The notes under the pieces are model-generated. The model was not told the origin of the DNA. It saw only the letters and a program-made list of their open reading frames with translations, and did not search any database. This document shows, one piece after another, positions 38,664-47,262 of a stretch of 64,000 bases of DNA. Positions within the stretch are counted from its first letter, which is position 1; the number at the start of each line of letters is the position of its first letter. The stretch is taken from assembly GCF_001270065.2 (NCBI RefSeq), contig NZ_LFYT02000005.1, positions 212,191 to 276,190 on the forward strand, written 5' to 3'. The position numbers were made by a program, and so were the translations under genes. Origin of the DNA: Limnohabitans planktonicus II-D5 (lineage in GTDB: Bacteria; Pseudomonadota; Gammaproteobacteria; Burkholderiales; Burkholderiaceae_C).

Positions 38664-39418
38664 GCGACACCGCCCCCGCCAGCCGCTTGGAGGCTCGTCA
38701 TCTGAAAAAAGCCTATGGCAGCCGCAAAGTGGTCCACGATGTCTCGCTGCAAGTGGACAAGGGTGAAGTGGTCGGCTTGCTGGGCCCCAACGGCGCGGGC
38801 AAGACCACCTCGTTTTACATGATCGTGGGCTTGGTGCGCGCTGACGGCGGCCAGATCCTGATCGACGGGCAAGATGTGACGCACATGCCCATCCACAAGC
38901 GCGCGCGCATGGGCCTGTCGTATCTGCCGCAAGAAGCCTCGATTTTTCGCAAGCTGTCGGTGGCCGACAACGTACGCGCCATCCTTGAATTGCAAACCGA
39001 CGCCCAAGGCCACCCCTTGAGCGGCGACGCCGTGGAAAAACGCCTGAGCGAATTGCTGGCCGATTTGCGCGTGGACCATCTGCGCGACTCTGCGGCGGTG
39101 GCGCTTTCCGGGGGCGAGCGTCGCCGGGTCGAAATCGCCCGAGCGCTGGCCACAGACCCGCGCTTCATCTTGCTGGACGAGCCGTTTGCAGGCATTGACC
39201 CGATTGCCGTGATCGAGATCCAGCGCATCATCGCCTTCCTCAAGCAGCGCGGCATTGGCGTGCTCATCACCGACCACAACGTGCGCGAGACCCTGGGCAT
39301 TTGCGACCACGCCTACATCATCAGCGAAGGCCGCGTGCTGGCCGAAGGCACGCCCGATGAGATCGTGGCCAACGCCGATGTGCGCCGGGTGTATCTGGGC
39401 GAGCACTTCCGCATGTGA
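38660..39418 (+). CDS. lptB: LPS export ABC transporter ATP-binding protein LptB
   Basis: 252 residues. Seen: Walker [10 protein letters not shown] at 42-50, Q-loop [12 protein letters not shown], signature [15 protein letters not shown], Walker [14 protein letters not shown], and the switch His in [11 protein letters not shown]. ATPase that drives extraction of LPS from the inner membrane through LptFG. Part of the conserved lptA-lptB-rpoN order. Confidence 0.96.
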   Translation: MSDTAPASRLEARHLKKAYGSRKVVHDVSLQVDKGEVVGLLGPNGAGKTTSFYMIVGLVRADGGQILIDGQDVTHMPIHKRARMGLSYLPQEASIFRKLSVADNVRAILELQTDAQGHPLSGDAVEKRLSELLADLRVDHLRDSAAVALSGGERRRVEIARALATDPRFILLDEPFAGIDPIAVIEIQRIIAFLKQRGIGVLITDHNVRETLGICDHAYIISEGRVLAEGTPDEIVANADVRRVYLGEHFRM

Positions 39419-39455
39419 TGCCCGTCATGCGGCGTCCTGACATGAAAGCCCAGGC

Positions 39456-41003
39456 ATGAAGCCCAGTCTGTCGCTGCGCATGTCCCAGCACCTGGCGCTT
39501 ACGCCCCAGTTGCAACAATCCATCCGCTTGCTGCAGCTGTCCACGCTGGAGCTGTCGCAAGAAGTCGACCAGATGCTGGACGACAACCCTTTTTTGGAAC
39601 GCGCCGAAGAAGAAGCGCCTCAAGAGGCCTTTGGGATTGACCAGGCCGATGCGCGGGTCAGCCTGGGTGACCGCGTGAGCGAAAGCGCGAGCACAGCCAG
39701 CAGCAGTGATGACACCCCGAACGAAACCCGTGACGAAGCCGTGACCGATGTGGCTGAGAGCTGGGACGGCGACGGCAGCGTGGACATGCGGCCCGACGAC
39801 AGCGAATGGGGCGGCGATGCGGGCGCACGCCACAACACGGGCGAAGAAACGGCCGACGCCGTCGAGCTGGCCCGCAGCAGCGGCTCGCTGACCGACTTTT
39901 TGCACCGCCAGGCCTTGTCCTTGCGCCTGTCCGACATAGACCGGGCGGCGCTGCGCTTTTTGATCGAGTCACTCAACGACGACGGCTATTTGACGGACTC
40001 CTTGCCCGAACTGGCCGCCAGCCTGGCAGGCAGCGATGACGACGAACAACTCGACGAATTGGTGCACCGCTTCACCGTGGCGCTGGGCTTGCTGCAATCG
40101 CTGGAACCCGTGGGTGTGGGCGCTCGCGACCTGACCGAATGCCTGCGCATTCAGATCAAGGCCCGATTGGCCGATGATCCCGAAGACGAGGCGGCCCAGA
40201 CAGCCTTGGCCGTTTGCGCGCACCCGCTGGAGTTGCTGGCCAAACGCGACTTCAAGCGGCTGTCTGTCTTGTGCGGCCTGAGCGAATCACGCATCAAAAC
40301 CGCCATTGCTTTCATGGCCCGGCTCGAACCCAAACCGGGCAGGCCGTTTGCACAGGCCGAGCAAAACATCGTCATCCCCGATGTGCTGGTGGTGAACACA
40401 CGCAAAAGCGGTGCACCCCAATTTCGCATCCAGCTCAACCCCGATGTGATGCCCAAGCTGCGCGTGCACGACATCTATGCCAACGCCCTGCGCGGCGGCA
40501 AGGGCGACAGCCACGCCGGTCTGCAGCAACGCCTGCAAGAAGCGCGCTGGTTCATCAAGAACATCCAGCAGCGCTTTGACACCATCTTGCGCGTGTCCAC
40601 CGCCATCGTGGAGCGCCAAAAGAACTTTCTCACCCATGGCGCACTGGCCATGCGGCCGCTGGTGCTGCGCGAGATTGCCGACGAGTTGGGCATGCACGAG
40701 TCCACCATCAGCCGCGTGACGACTGCCAAATACATGGCCACGCCGCAAGGCACGTTCGAGCTGAAGTATTTCTTTGGTTCGGGCCTGGGCACCGACAGCG
40801 GCAGCGCCGCATCGAGCACCGCTGTGCGCGCCCTGATCAAACAGTTTGTGGGCGCCGAAAGCACGGCCAAACCGCTGTCCGACAACCAGATTTCAGAGAT
40901 GCTCAAAGAGCAAGGCATTGACTGCGCTCGCCGCACCGTGGCCAAGTACCGCGAAGCCTTGCGCATTGCCCCGGCCAATTTGCGCAAAAGCATGAACGGC
41001 TGA
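39456..41003 (+). CDS. rpoN: RNA polymerase sigma-54 factor
   Basis: 515 residues. Seen: Gln/Leu-rich region I (LRMSQHLALTPQLQQSIRLL) that contacts activators, an acidic region II at ~50-150 (DSEWGGDAGARHNTGEE), the core-binding region, a helix-turn-helix (LREIADELGMHESTISRVTT) and the C-terminal RpoN box ARRTVAKYRE at 491-500 that recognises the -24 element. 37 bases downstream of lptB and probably cotranscribed. The REP array begins 4 bases after the stop codon; no hpf gene follows as is usual in this neighbourhood. Confidence 0.96.
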   Translation: MKPSLSLRMSQHLALTPQLQQSIRLLQLSTLELSQEVDQMLDDNPFLERAEEEAPQEAFGIDQADARVSLGDRVSESASTASSSDDTPNETRDEAVTDVAESWDGDGSVDMRPDDSEWGGDAGARHNTGEETADAVELARSSGSLTDFLHRQALSLRLSDIDRAALRFLIESLNDDGYLTDSLPELAASLAGSDDDEQLDELVHRFTVALGLLQSLEPVGVGARDLTECLRIQIKARLADDPEDEAAQTALAVCAHPLELLAKRDFKRLSVLCGLSESRIKTAIAFMARLEPKPGRPFAQAEQNIVIPDVLVVNTRKSGAPQFRIQLNPDVMPKLRVHDIYANALRGGKGDSHAGLQQRLQEARWFIKNIQQRFDTILRVSTAIVERQKNFLTHGALAMRPLVLREIADELGMHESTISRVTTAKYMATPQGTFELKYFFGSGLGTDSGSAASSTAVRALIKQFVGAESTAKPLSDNQISEMLKEQGIDCARRTVAKYREALRIAPANLRKSMNG

Positions 41004-41007
41004 AATC

Positions 41008-42115
41008 GTCGGGGTCTTCGACCACCGACCTACGGGTGGGACACCGGCATGCGCAGGTCGGCACTCGAAGAGTCCGACAGGGCTCCATAGGCCTGCTCGC
41101 TGGCTGCTGGCGCTGCGGGTGCACACACCAACGTCGGGGTCTTCGACCACCGACTTTCGGGGGGGACACCGGTATGAGTAGGTCGGCACGCGAAGAGTCC
41201 GACAGGGCTCCATAGGCCTGCTCGCTGGCTGCTGGCGATGCGGGTGCGCACACCAACGTCGGGGTCTTCGTCCACCGACCTACGAGGGGACACCGGCATG
41301 AGCAGGTCGGCACTCGAAGAGTCCGACAGGGCTCCACAGGCCTGCTCGCTGGATGCTGGCGCTGCGGGTGTGCACACCAACGTCGGGGTCTTCGACCACC
41401 GACCTACGGGGGGACACCGACAGGGCTACATAGGCCTGCTCGCTGGCTGCTGGCGATGCGGGTGCGCACACCAACGTCGGGGTCTTCGACCACCGACCTA
41501 CGAGGGGACACCGGTATGAGTAGGTCGGCACTCGAAGAGTCCGACAGGGCTCCACAGGCCTGCTCGCTGGCTGCTGGCGCTGCGGGTGCGCACACCAACA
41601 TCGGGGTCTTCGACCACCGACCTACGGGGGGACACCGGTATGAGTAGGTCGGCACTCGAAGAGTCCGACAGGGCTCCACAGGCCTGCACGTTGGCTGCGG
41701 GCGCTGCGGGTGCGCACACCAACGTCGGGGTCTTCGATCACCGACCTACGGGGGAGACCGGTATGAGCAGGTCGGCACTCGAAGAGTCCGACAGGGCTCC
41801 ATAGGCCTGCACGCTGGCTGCTGGCGCTGCGGGTGTGCACACCAACGTCGGGGTCTTCGACCACCGTCCTACGGGGGGACACCTGTATGAGTAGGTCGGC
41901 ACTCGAAGAGTCCGGCAGGGCTCCACAGGCCTGCACGTTGGCTGCGGGCGATGCGGGTGCGCACACCAACGTCGGGGTCTTCGACCACCGACCTACGGGG
42001 GACACCTGTATGAGTAGGTCGGCACTCGAAGAGTCCGACAGGGCTCCATAGGCCTGCACGTTGGCTGCTGGCGCTGCGGGTGTGCACACCAACGTCGGGG
42101 TCTTCGACCACCGAC
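41008..42115. repeat. REP (BIME) array, about nine units of ~123 bp
   Basis: Left REPs (CAGGTCGGCACTCGAAGAGT or TAGG variant) near 41055, 41179, 41303, 41520, 41645, 41769, 41892 and 42013; the unit at ~41418 has lost its left REP. Private spacer GGGCTCCATAGGCCTGCTCG then CTGGCTGCTGGCGCTGCGGG and CACACCAAC; right REP GTCGGGGTCTTCGACCACCG; linker GGGGGACACCGGTATGAG. The left REPs mostly begin AGTAGG or GCAGG rather than GTAG. No gene in this stretch. Confidence 0.93.
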
Positions 42116-42138
42116 AACTGATGCGCCAGGGCAGAGGG

Positions 42139-42453
42139 TCAGTGAAAGTGCCCTTCAAAGCAGTGCCGGACCTCATGACCCAACACTTCATCCGGGGCAT
42201 TTGGCTCGGTCATGATGGTGCAGACATTGGTTTTGACATTCCACACGGCACACGCTTGGCTCATGCGGGCACCCGTGGACAGATCGCACATCAAACCGCT
42301 ATTGGCCAGGCGCCTATGCTCGATCTGAGGCGCTGCCATGACCCGGCTCACGGGCGCAACCGGGACAAAACTTTCACGCAACAAGGCCTCGCGGCTGTCC
42401 ACGGCGCAGCCTATCAGGCCCGCGCAGCAGCACAGCGCCACGCTCTTAGACAC
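42139..42453 (-). CDS. Small lipoprotein with HExxH-like motif, unknown function
   Basis: 104 residues if it starts at GTG 42453, which overlaps the preceding stop by 8 bases and gives a perfect lipoprotein signal (SKSVALCCCAGLIGC, lipobox Cys at 16). Seen: four further cysteines and a terminal LGHEVRHCFEGHFH, where HEVRH (93-97) fits the HExxH zinc-metallopeptidase motif, with additional His residues close by. The neighbouring upstream protein is a diverged paralogue in which this motif is gone. No family recognised; peptidase activity is only a possibility. Confidence 0.6.
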   Translation of the reverse strand: MSKSVALCCCAGLIGCAVDSREALLRESFVPVAPVSRVMAAPQIEHRRLANSGLMCDLSTGARMSQACAVWNVKTNVCTIMTEPNAPDEVLGHEVRHCFEGHFH

Positions 42454-42805
42454 GCAAGCCCTTCTGGCAAGCTGTAAACAGCATGCCCAGCACATGGTGT
42501 GAGGTTTTGTCTGGCTTGGTGACCAAGGTGCAACGCCGCTCTTGCTGCACCCAGTAGCTGCAAGCATCGGCGACGGTATGCGTGCCGTCTTTACGGGCCT
42601 GTGCGCACATGCCGACGGGGTTGTCGGTCAATACCCAATTGAATTGGGGCACCTTGTTTTCAAAGGTACTGGGTAGCGAATCTTGTGCCTGAGCGACTCC
42701 CGCAATCCAGCACAAACCCACCACAAAGATCATCACCACGCGCAAAAACAGTCCTGACTGAGGACCTGACGGGCTGGTCAGCGATCGATATGTATGATCA
42801 AACAT
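42446..42805 (-). CDS. Small exported protein, paralogue of the next gene, unknown function
   Basis: 119 residues with a hydrophobic signal (RVVMIFVVGLCWIAGVAQA-QDS). The second half (MCAQARKDGTHTVADACSYW, CTLVTKPDKTSHHVLGMLF) aligns by eye with the downstream lipoprotein (MCDLSTGARMSQACAVW, CTIMTEPNAPDEVLGHEVR), showing the pair arose by duplication; here the HExxH-like segment is HHVLGMLF and so is degenerate. The pair is translationally coupled. Upstream is an AT-rich region (42806-42966) that probably carries divergent promoters. Confidence 0.6.
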   Translation of the reverse strand: MFDHTYRSLTSPSGPQSGLFLRVVMIFVVGLCWIAGVAQAQDSLPSTFENKVPQFNWVLTDNPVGMCAQARKDGTHTVADACSYWVQQERRCTLVTKPDKTSHHVLGMLFTACQKGLRV

Positions 42806-42966
42806 GAATCAACCCCATTTTTTGAGTTCTTTGATACTCAAATATAACCTGCATTTGTGTTATTTTGAACTCTTGATTACCCTAAAAATTGCAAAACAAT
42901 GAAGCTTTGTCACAAAACTGATGCCAGTAGCGGAGAATCAAGGCTTCCTTTCTTGTTTGGACTGCT

Positions 42967-44298
42967 TTGAACGCCTTGACACTTTTTCTGCCTTGCGCCG
43001 CTGGCGTAGAAGGCTTTTTGGCCGACGAGGTCCACGCCATCACCGGCCTGACGGGCCACGACCTGATGACCGGGCGCGGCGGCGTGATGGCCAAAGCCTC
43101 CTGGCGCGAGGCCATGCGCATCAATCTGCACAGCCGCCTCACGCAGCGCGTGTTGGTGCAGCTGTCGGTCACCGATTACCGCAACGAAAACGACCTGTAC
43201 CGCGCAGCCAGCGAAGTGGCCTGGGAAATCTGGTTCACCCCCAAACAGACCTTCAAGATCGACATCACCGCGCAACACAGCCCGCTGACCAGCCTGAACT
43301 TTGCGGCGCTCAAAATCAAGGATGCGGTGGCCGACCGCTTTCGCGCCAAGCGCGGCGAGCGCCCCAACGTGGACACCACCTGGCCCGATGTGCGCATCTA
43401 CGCGCACCTGACACCCGAAACGGCCACGCTCTACATCGACACCTCGGGCGAGCCGCTGTTCAAGCGCGGCTGGCGCACTGACAAGGGCGACGCGCCTTTG
43501 AAGGAAACGCTGGCCGCCGCCATGATCGCGGCCAGTGGCTGGGACGCCACCGTGCCCCTGTACGACCCCTGCTGCGGCAGCGGCACCATCCCGATCGAAG
43601 CGGCGCAAATCGCCTGCGGCATCGCGCCCGGTTTGCAGCGCCGCTTTGGCTTTGAGAAATTGCTGCCCTTCCAGAACCACGTCTGGCAAGGCCTGATCGA
43701 AGAAGCCCGTGACAACGAGCACGAACCCACCGCGCCGGTTTTTGGCAGCGATGTGGCTTTTCGCATGGTCGACTTTGCCGAGCGCAACGCCGAACGTGCA
43801 GGCGTCTCAGGCGTGATCGAGTTCCGGGGAGGCGACGCGCTGCAACGCATGCCCCCCAGCGAGACCCCCGGCGTGATGCTGCTCAACCCGCCTTATGGCG
43901 AGCGCATTGCCGCAGCGGGTGTGGCCGGGCGTGGGCGCGACAACTTCCAGCCGGGGGCACTTTCGGATGCTCGTGCCAGCTCCCGCGCCGCCACCCCAAG
44001 CCACCACCGCGAAACCGCCCAAACGGACGACGGCGGCGACTTCTTCGCCCAACTGGCCAGCCACTGGAAGAAAAACTACAGCGGCTGGAGCGCCTGGATG
44101 CTCACGCCCGACCTGAAGCTGCCCAGCAAAATGCGCCTCAAAGAATCGCGCCGCGTGCCCATGTGGAACGGCCCCATCGAATGCCGCTTGTTCCGCTTTG
44201 ACATGATCAAGGGCAGCTTGAAGCGCGTGGCTGGCGACGGCACGAGCAGCCCAGCGGGCACGACCGGCACCGACACATCGGGAACGATTGCACCATGA
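42967..44298 (+). CDS. rlmL: 23S rRNA guanine-N2 methyltransferase (RlmL N-terminal type)
   Basis: 443 residues from a TTG start that gives the family N-terminus MNALTLFLPCAAGVEGFLADEV. Seen: a THUMP domain (~50-160), SAM motif I VPLYDPCCGSGTIPIEAA and catalytic NPPYGERI. It should methylate G2445 of 23S rRNA. Only the RlmL half is present; the RlmK half fused in E. coli is absent. After NPPYGERI there is an unusual ~40-residue low-complexity insertion (RGRDNFQPGALSDARASSRA...) before the protein resumes at FFAQLASHWKKNYSGWSAWML. Overlaps the PIN gene by 4 bases. Confidence 0.88.
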   Translation: MNALTLFLPCAAGVEGFLADEVHAITGLTGHDLMTGRGGVMAKASWREAMRINLHSRLTQRVLVQLSVTDYRNENDLYRAASEVAWEIWFTPKQTFKIDITAQHSPLTSLNFAALKIKDAVADRFRAKRGERPNVDTTWPDVRIYAHLTPETATLYIDTSGEPLFKRGWRTDKGDAPLKETLAAAMIAASGWDATVPLYDPCCGSGTIPIEAAQIACGIAPGLQRRFGFEKLLPFQNHVWQGLIEEARDNEHEPTAPVFGSDVAFRMVDFAERNAERAGVSGVIEFRGGDALQRMPPSETPGVMLLNPPYGERIAAAGVAGRGRDNFQPGALSDARASSRAATPSHHRETAQTDDGGDFFAQLASHWKKNYSGWSAWMLTPDLKLPSKMRLKESRRVPMWNGPIECRLFRFDMIKGSLKRVAGDGTSSPAGTTGTDTSGTIAP

Positions 44299-44828
44299 GC
44301 CTGGAGGTGGGCGTGGGCTCGGAAGTGGCTGCACAGTTGGGTGCACAGGTGGGACTTGAGAGTGGCTCTGAAGTCGGCACGCCCCAGCGCCATTCTGCGG
44401 TCGCAGACGGGATTCAAGCACCAACCCGCCGCGTGCTGGACACCAACATCGTGCTCGACCTGTGGGTGTTTGACGAACCCCAAGCCGAAGCGCTGCGCAC
44501 CAGTGTGGAGAGCGGCAGCACCGAGTGGCTGGCCACCGCCGCCATGCGCGAAGAGCTGGCCCGCGTGCTGGCCTACCCGCAAATCGCCAAACGCCTCATG
44601 CACCGCCAATTACCCGCCAGCGCCGTGCTGGGCCACTTTGACCGCTGGGCCCAACTGCAGCCCGACGCGCCCAAAGCCCCCTACGCCTGCAAAGACGCCG
44701 ACGACCAAAAATTCATCGACCTGGCCGTCCAGCACACCGCCACCCTGCACAGCAAAGACGCGCAAGTGCTCTGCATGAAAAAACGCCTGGAACGCTGCGG
44801 CGTGGCGCTGAACCCCATGACTGCGTAG
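44295..44828 (+). CDS. PIN-domain protein, putative toxin-type ribonuclease (COG1569-like)
   Basis: 177 residues. Seen: acidic PIN residues in RRVLDTNIVLDLWVF (first Asp near 49), YACKDADDQKFIDLAV and LHSKDAQVL. This branch is annotated as putative toxin of TA systems, but no antitoxin gene is adjacent and the coupling to rlmL suggests an RNA-related housekeeping role (inference). The first ~40 residues are low complexity, so translation might start later. The TAG stop is formed by the GTAG of a REP inserted at the end of the gene, so the original C-terminus may have been different. Confidence 0.8.
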   Translation: MSLEVGVGSEVAAQLGAQVGLESGSEVGTPQRHSAVADGIQAPTRRVLDTNIVLDLWVFDEPQAEALRTSVESGSTEWLATAAMREELARVLAYPQIAKRLMHRQLPASAVLGHFDRWAQLQPDAPKAPYACKDADDQKFIDLAVQHTATLHSKDAQVLCMKKRLERCGVALNPMTA

Positions 44829-44949
44829 GTCGGCGGTCGAAGACCCCGACATGGGCCTGCGCCGAAAGCCCTCATGTCGGATTCTGCGAGTACCGACCTA
44901 CGAGAGGACATGTCTCACGCATTTCAAACTTCAGCGTGCCGACTCCATA
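44825..44949 (-). mobile_element. Half copy of REP-bearing MITE
   Basis: Read on the minus strand: ATGGAGTCGGCACGCTGAAG, TTTGAAATGCGTGAGACATG, then left REP, a CATGAGGGCTTTCGGCGCAG spacer and right REP ending at GTAG (44825). This is the left terminal repeat and core of the element at 45832, 62212 and 63681; the right terminal repeat is missing. Confidence 0.82.
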
Positions 44950-45022
44950 AGTTCGGCGCAGCCCCCATGTCGGGGCTGAAGCCACCCACCTACAATCCAA
45001 GCCTGCAAAACAGGAACACCCC

Positions 45023-45799
45023 ATGAACACGACCGCTGGCTTGGAAGCCGAAGACTTTGACACCCTGGACAACATCCTGGACGACCTGCGCGAACGCTTT
45101 GAAGAGACGCCGCAGTGGGAGTTTTGCGAGGGCTTCATGGCGGCGCTGGTGTGCTGCCGCCGCGCCATTCCCGACAGCGAGTGGCTGCCGATGCTGCTGG
45201 GCATTGACCCGGACGAGGCCGAGGGCGGCAGTTTTGCCGACGAGGCCCAGCGCCAGCAGTTCATGGCTTTGTGGCAGCGCCGTTTTGACGAGATCAAGCT
45301 GGCACTCGACACCCCCGTGGAGGCCTTGGACGATGACAAGGCCTATGCCCCGGAGGTGATGGACGTGCGCGGCGCGATCGCATCGCTGCCGCCTGAAGAG
45401 CACGAAGAGATCGAAGACAGCGAGATCCCGTCTTTTGCGCAGGTGTGGGCCTTGGGCTTCATGTTCGCGGTAGAGAACTGGCCCGATGAATGGGCCACGC
45501 CCAAAGACAAAGACGCCGCCAAGTGGCACGACTTGTCGCTCGAAGCCATCGTGGCCTTGACCGAAGACGACGACGATGAGCCCACCTTTTCGGCCCTGGC
45601 CGAAGACGGCCCCCCCAGCGTGAGCGAAGAGCGCCTGAACGCCTATGGCGAGGCGCTGTGGGCGGTGTACGACCTGCGCGAAATTTGGCGCAACATCGGC
45701 CCGCGTGTGGCGCAAGTCATCAAAGCCGCCACGCCCGGCCGCAACGATGCGTGTTCTTGCGGCAGCGGAAAAAAATACAAAAAATGCTGTGGGGCCTGA
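45023..45799 (+). CDS. UPF0149 (YecA-like) protein with SEC-C zinc motif
   Basis: 258 residues, very acidic. Seen: UPF0149/YgfB-like helical body (EFCEGFMAALVCCRRAIPDSEWL, EIPSFAQVWALGFMFAVENWPDEW) and a C-terminal SEC-C motif CSCGSGKKYKKCCG that binds zinc. Related E. coli YecA is a ribosome/SecA-associated metal-binding protein; the exact role here is unknown. A degenerate REP ending CCACCTACAAT lies ~30 bases upstream, whose TACAAT could act as the -10. Confidence 0.88.
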   Translation: MNTTAGLEAEDFDTLDNILDDLRERFEETPQWEFCEGFMAALVCCRRAIPDSEWLPMLLGIDPDEAEGGSFADEAQRQQFMALWQRRFDEIKLALDTPVEALDDDKAYAPEVMDVRGAIASLPPEEHEEIEDSEIPSFAQVWALGFMFAVENWPDEWATPKDKDAAKWHDLSLEAIVALTEDDDDEPTFSALAEDGPPSVSEERLNAYGEALWAVYDLREIWRNIGPRVAQVIKAATPGRNDACSCGSGKKYKKCCGA

Positions 45800-45831
45800 T
45801 CACCCGCAAGGTGGTCTTGACATCCGCCGAC

Positions 45832-45996
45832 TATTGATCAAGCACGCTGAAGTTTGAAATGTGTGAGAAATGTCATCTCGCAGGTCGGCACTCGCAGAGT
45901 CCGACATGAGGGGTTTCGGCGCAGGCCCATGTCGGGGTCTTCGACCGCCGACCTACACATCTTGAGCCTTGAAAACTTCACAGGGCCGAATCAATA
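45832..45996 (+). mobile_element. REP-bearing MITE, complete copy 1
   Basis: 165 bp bounded by TATTGATCAAGCACGCTGAA and CTTCACAGGGCCGAATCAATA, imperfect terminal inverted repeats of about 30 bases. Inside: left REP at 45882, spacer with GGTTTCGGCGCAGGCCCATG, right REP ending CGACCTAC. No coding capacity. Lies between the SEC-C gene and ccmI. Confidence 0.85.
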
Positions 45997-46029
45997 AGCG
46001 GGCGTTTGTGTTCTAAATCCGAGCCCGTT

Positions 46030-47262
46030 TCAGCGCCCAGTGATGTGCAGCACCACGCCTTGCACGCCGGTCTTCACGCCCGGCAGTTCCACCTGAAAAT
46101 CACCCTCTTGCTTTTGCGCCGAGCCGGTTTTGGAAATACGGGCCACCAGGCGCACTTGCGCCAGCGAGGACAACACGGGCGGCGCACCCATGCCCATGCT
46201 GTCACTCAAGGCAAAACGCACCGGCCATGCTGTGGGCGTTCCGCGCCAGATGGCCACTGGGCGGCGCGAGCCCTCTTCGGCCAGGGCGTAAACGAACAGG
46301 GTCGAACCTGCCCCGATTTGGCTTTGCACCTCGGGCGAGACACGGACTTCGCCCTGAATGAGGGGCCGGGTGTCATCCGCCAAAGAGGCGCTACTTGCCT
46401 GCACACCCACCGCCTGCGCCATCTCGGCCGCTTGTGACAAGGCCTGCTGCAGGCCTTGCGCCGCCTCACTGTCGGCAGGCACCAAAGCCAGGGCACGTTG
46501 CCAATAGCCTTGCGCAGCCGCGTGCCGTTTTTCAGACAAGGCGGCGCTGCCCGCCAACACCAGCGCGTTCAGGTGCTGGGGCTGTGTGCGCAGCACGTCT
46601 TGAATCCACTGCCAAGGCTCTCCGGCGTAGACGCCGCCTGCACTCAAAGCTTTCATCTGCGCCCGCTCGATCCACAGATCGGGCTCGGGCGACAAGGCCA
46701 GCACACGCGCCAGGGCCTGTTCGGCAGGGGCATGCGCGTTTTGGGCGGCGTGCAGGCGCGCCAGCGTCAACCAAGCCTGGGCATCCTCCGGGCGTTTTTG
46801 CGTGGCTTCTTGCCACACGCGGGTTTGCTCGGTCAATTGCTCGGGGGTGGTGGCGCTGATCTTCACCTGCTGGCTCAAGGGCACAGGCCACCAAGTCTGC
46901 GGCGCACCCAATTGCACATAACTCAGACCACTGAGCAAGACCAAGGCCCCGACCATCCAAAGCCACCGCGCAGGGACGGCAGCCGCAGGATGCTCATCGG
47001 CCCGCGCCGAATCGTCCAACAGATGGCGCAGCAACTCATCTCGAGCTGCCTGATGCTGAAGGGCCGTCAAACGGCCTTCGGCCAAAGCACGGTCCAGATC
47101 GGCCAGGTGCTGCTGATGGATGTCGCGGTTGGTACGTGACTGCTCTGCGATGCCCACTGCTTGTCCCTGTGACCTTAAACCACGCAGCAAGACCCCCGCA
47201 GCCAGCGCTCCCAAGGCCAGCAGCACCAATAACAAACCCAGCCAAGGCGGCAAAAAGGACAT
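46030..47262 (-). CDS. ccmI: Cytochrome c maturation protein CcmI
   Basis: 410 residues from ATG 47262 (MSFLPPWLGLLLVLLALGAL). Seen: two N-terminal membrane segments (~7-27 and ~95-113) separated by a cytoplasmic loop with leucine-zipper-like helices (QQHLADLDRALAEGRLTALQH), then periplasmic TPR repeats (DAQAWLTLARLHAAQNAHAPAEQAL) that hold apocytochrome c for heme attachment. Last gene of the ccm operon; one-base overlap with ccmH. Confidence 0.9.
   Translation of the reverse strand: MSFLPPWLGLLLVLLALGALAAGVLLRGLRSQGQAVGIAEQSRTNRDIHQQHLADLDRALAEGRLTALQHQAARDELLRHLLDDSARADEHPAAAVPARWLWMVGALVLLSGLSYVQLGAPQTWWPVPLSQQVKISATTPEQLTEQTRVWQEATQKRPEDAQAWLTLARLHAAQNAHAPAEQALARVLALSPEPDLWIERAQMKALSAGGVYAGEPWQWIQDVLRTQPQHLNALVLAGSAALSEKRHAAAQGYWQRALALVPADSEAAQGLQQALSQAAEMAQAVGVQASSASLADDTRPLIQGEVRVSPEVQSQIGAGSTLFVYALAEEGSRRPVAIWRGTPTAWPVRFALSDSMGMGAPPVLSSLAQVRLVARISKTGSAQKQEGDFQVELPGVKTGVQGVVLHITGR

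Noticed and set aside
20602..42115. Possible CRISPR arrays at 20.6, 33.4, 37.1 and 41.0 kb
   Set aside because: The periods are far too long, the spacers are the same within an array, each unit has two inverted repeats, and no cas gene is present.
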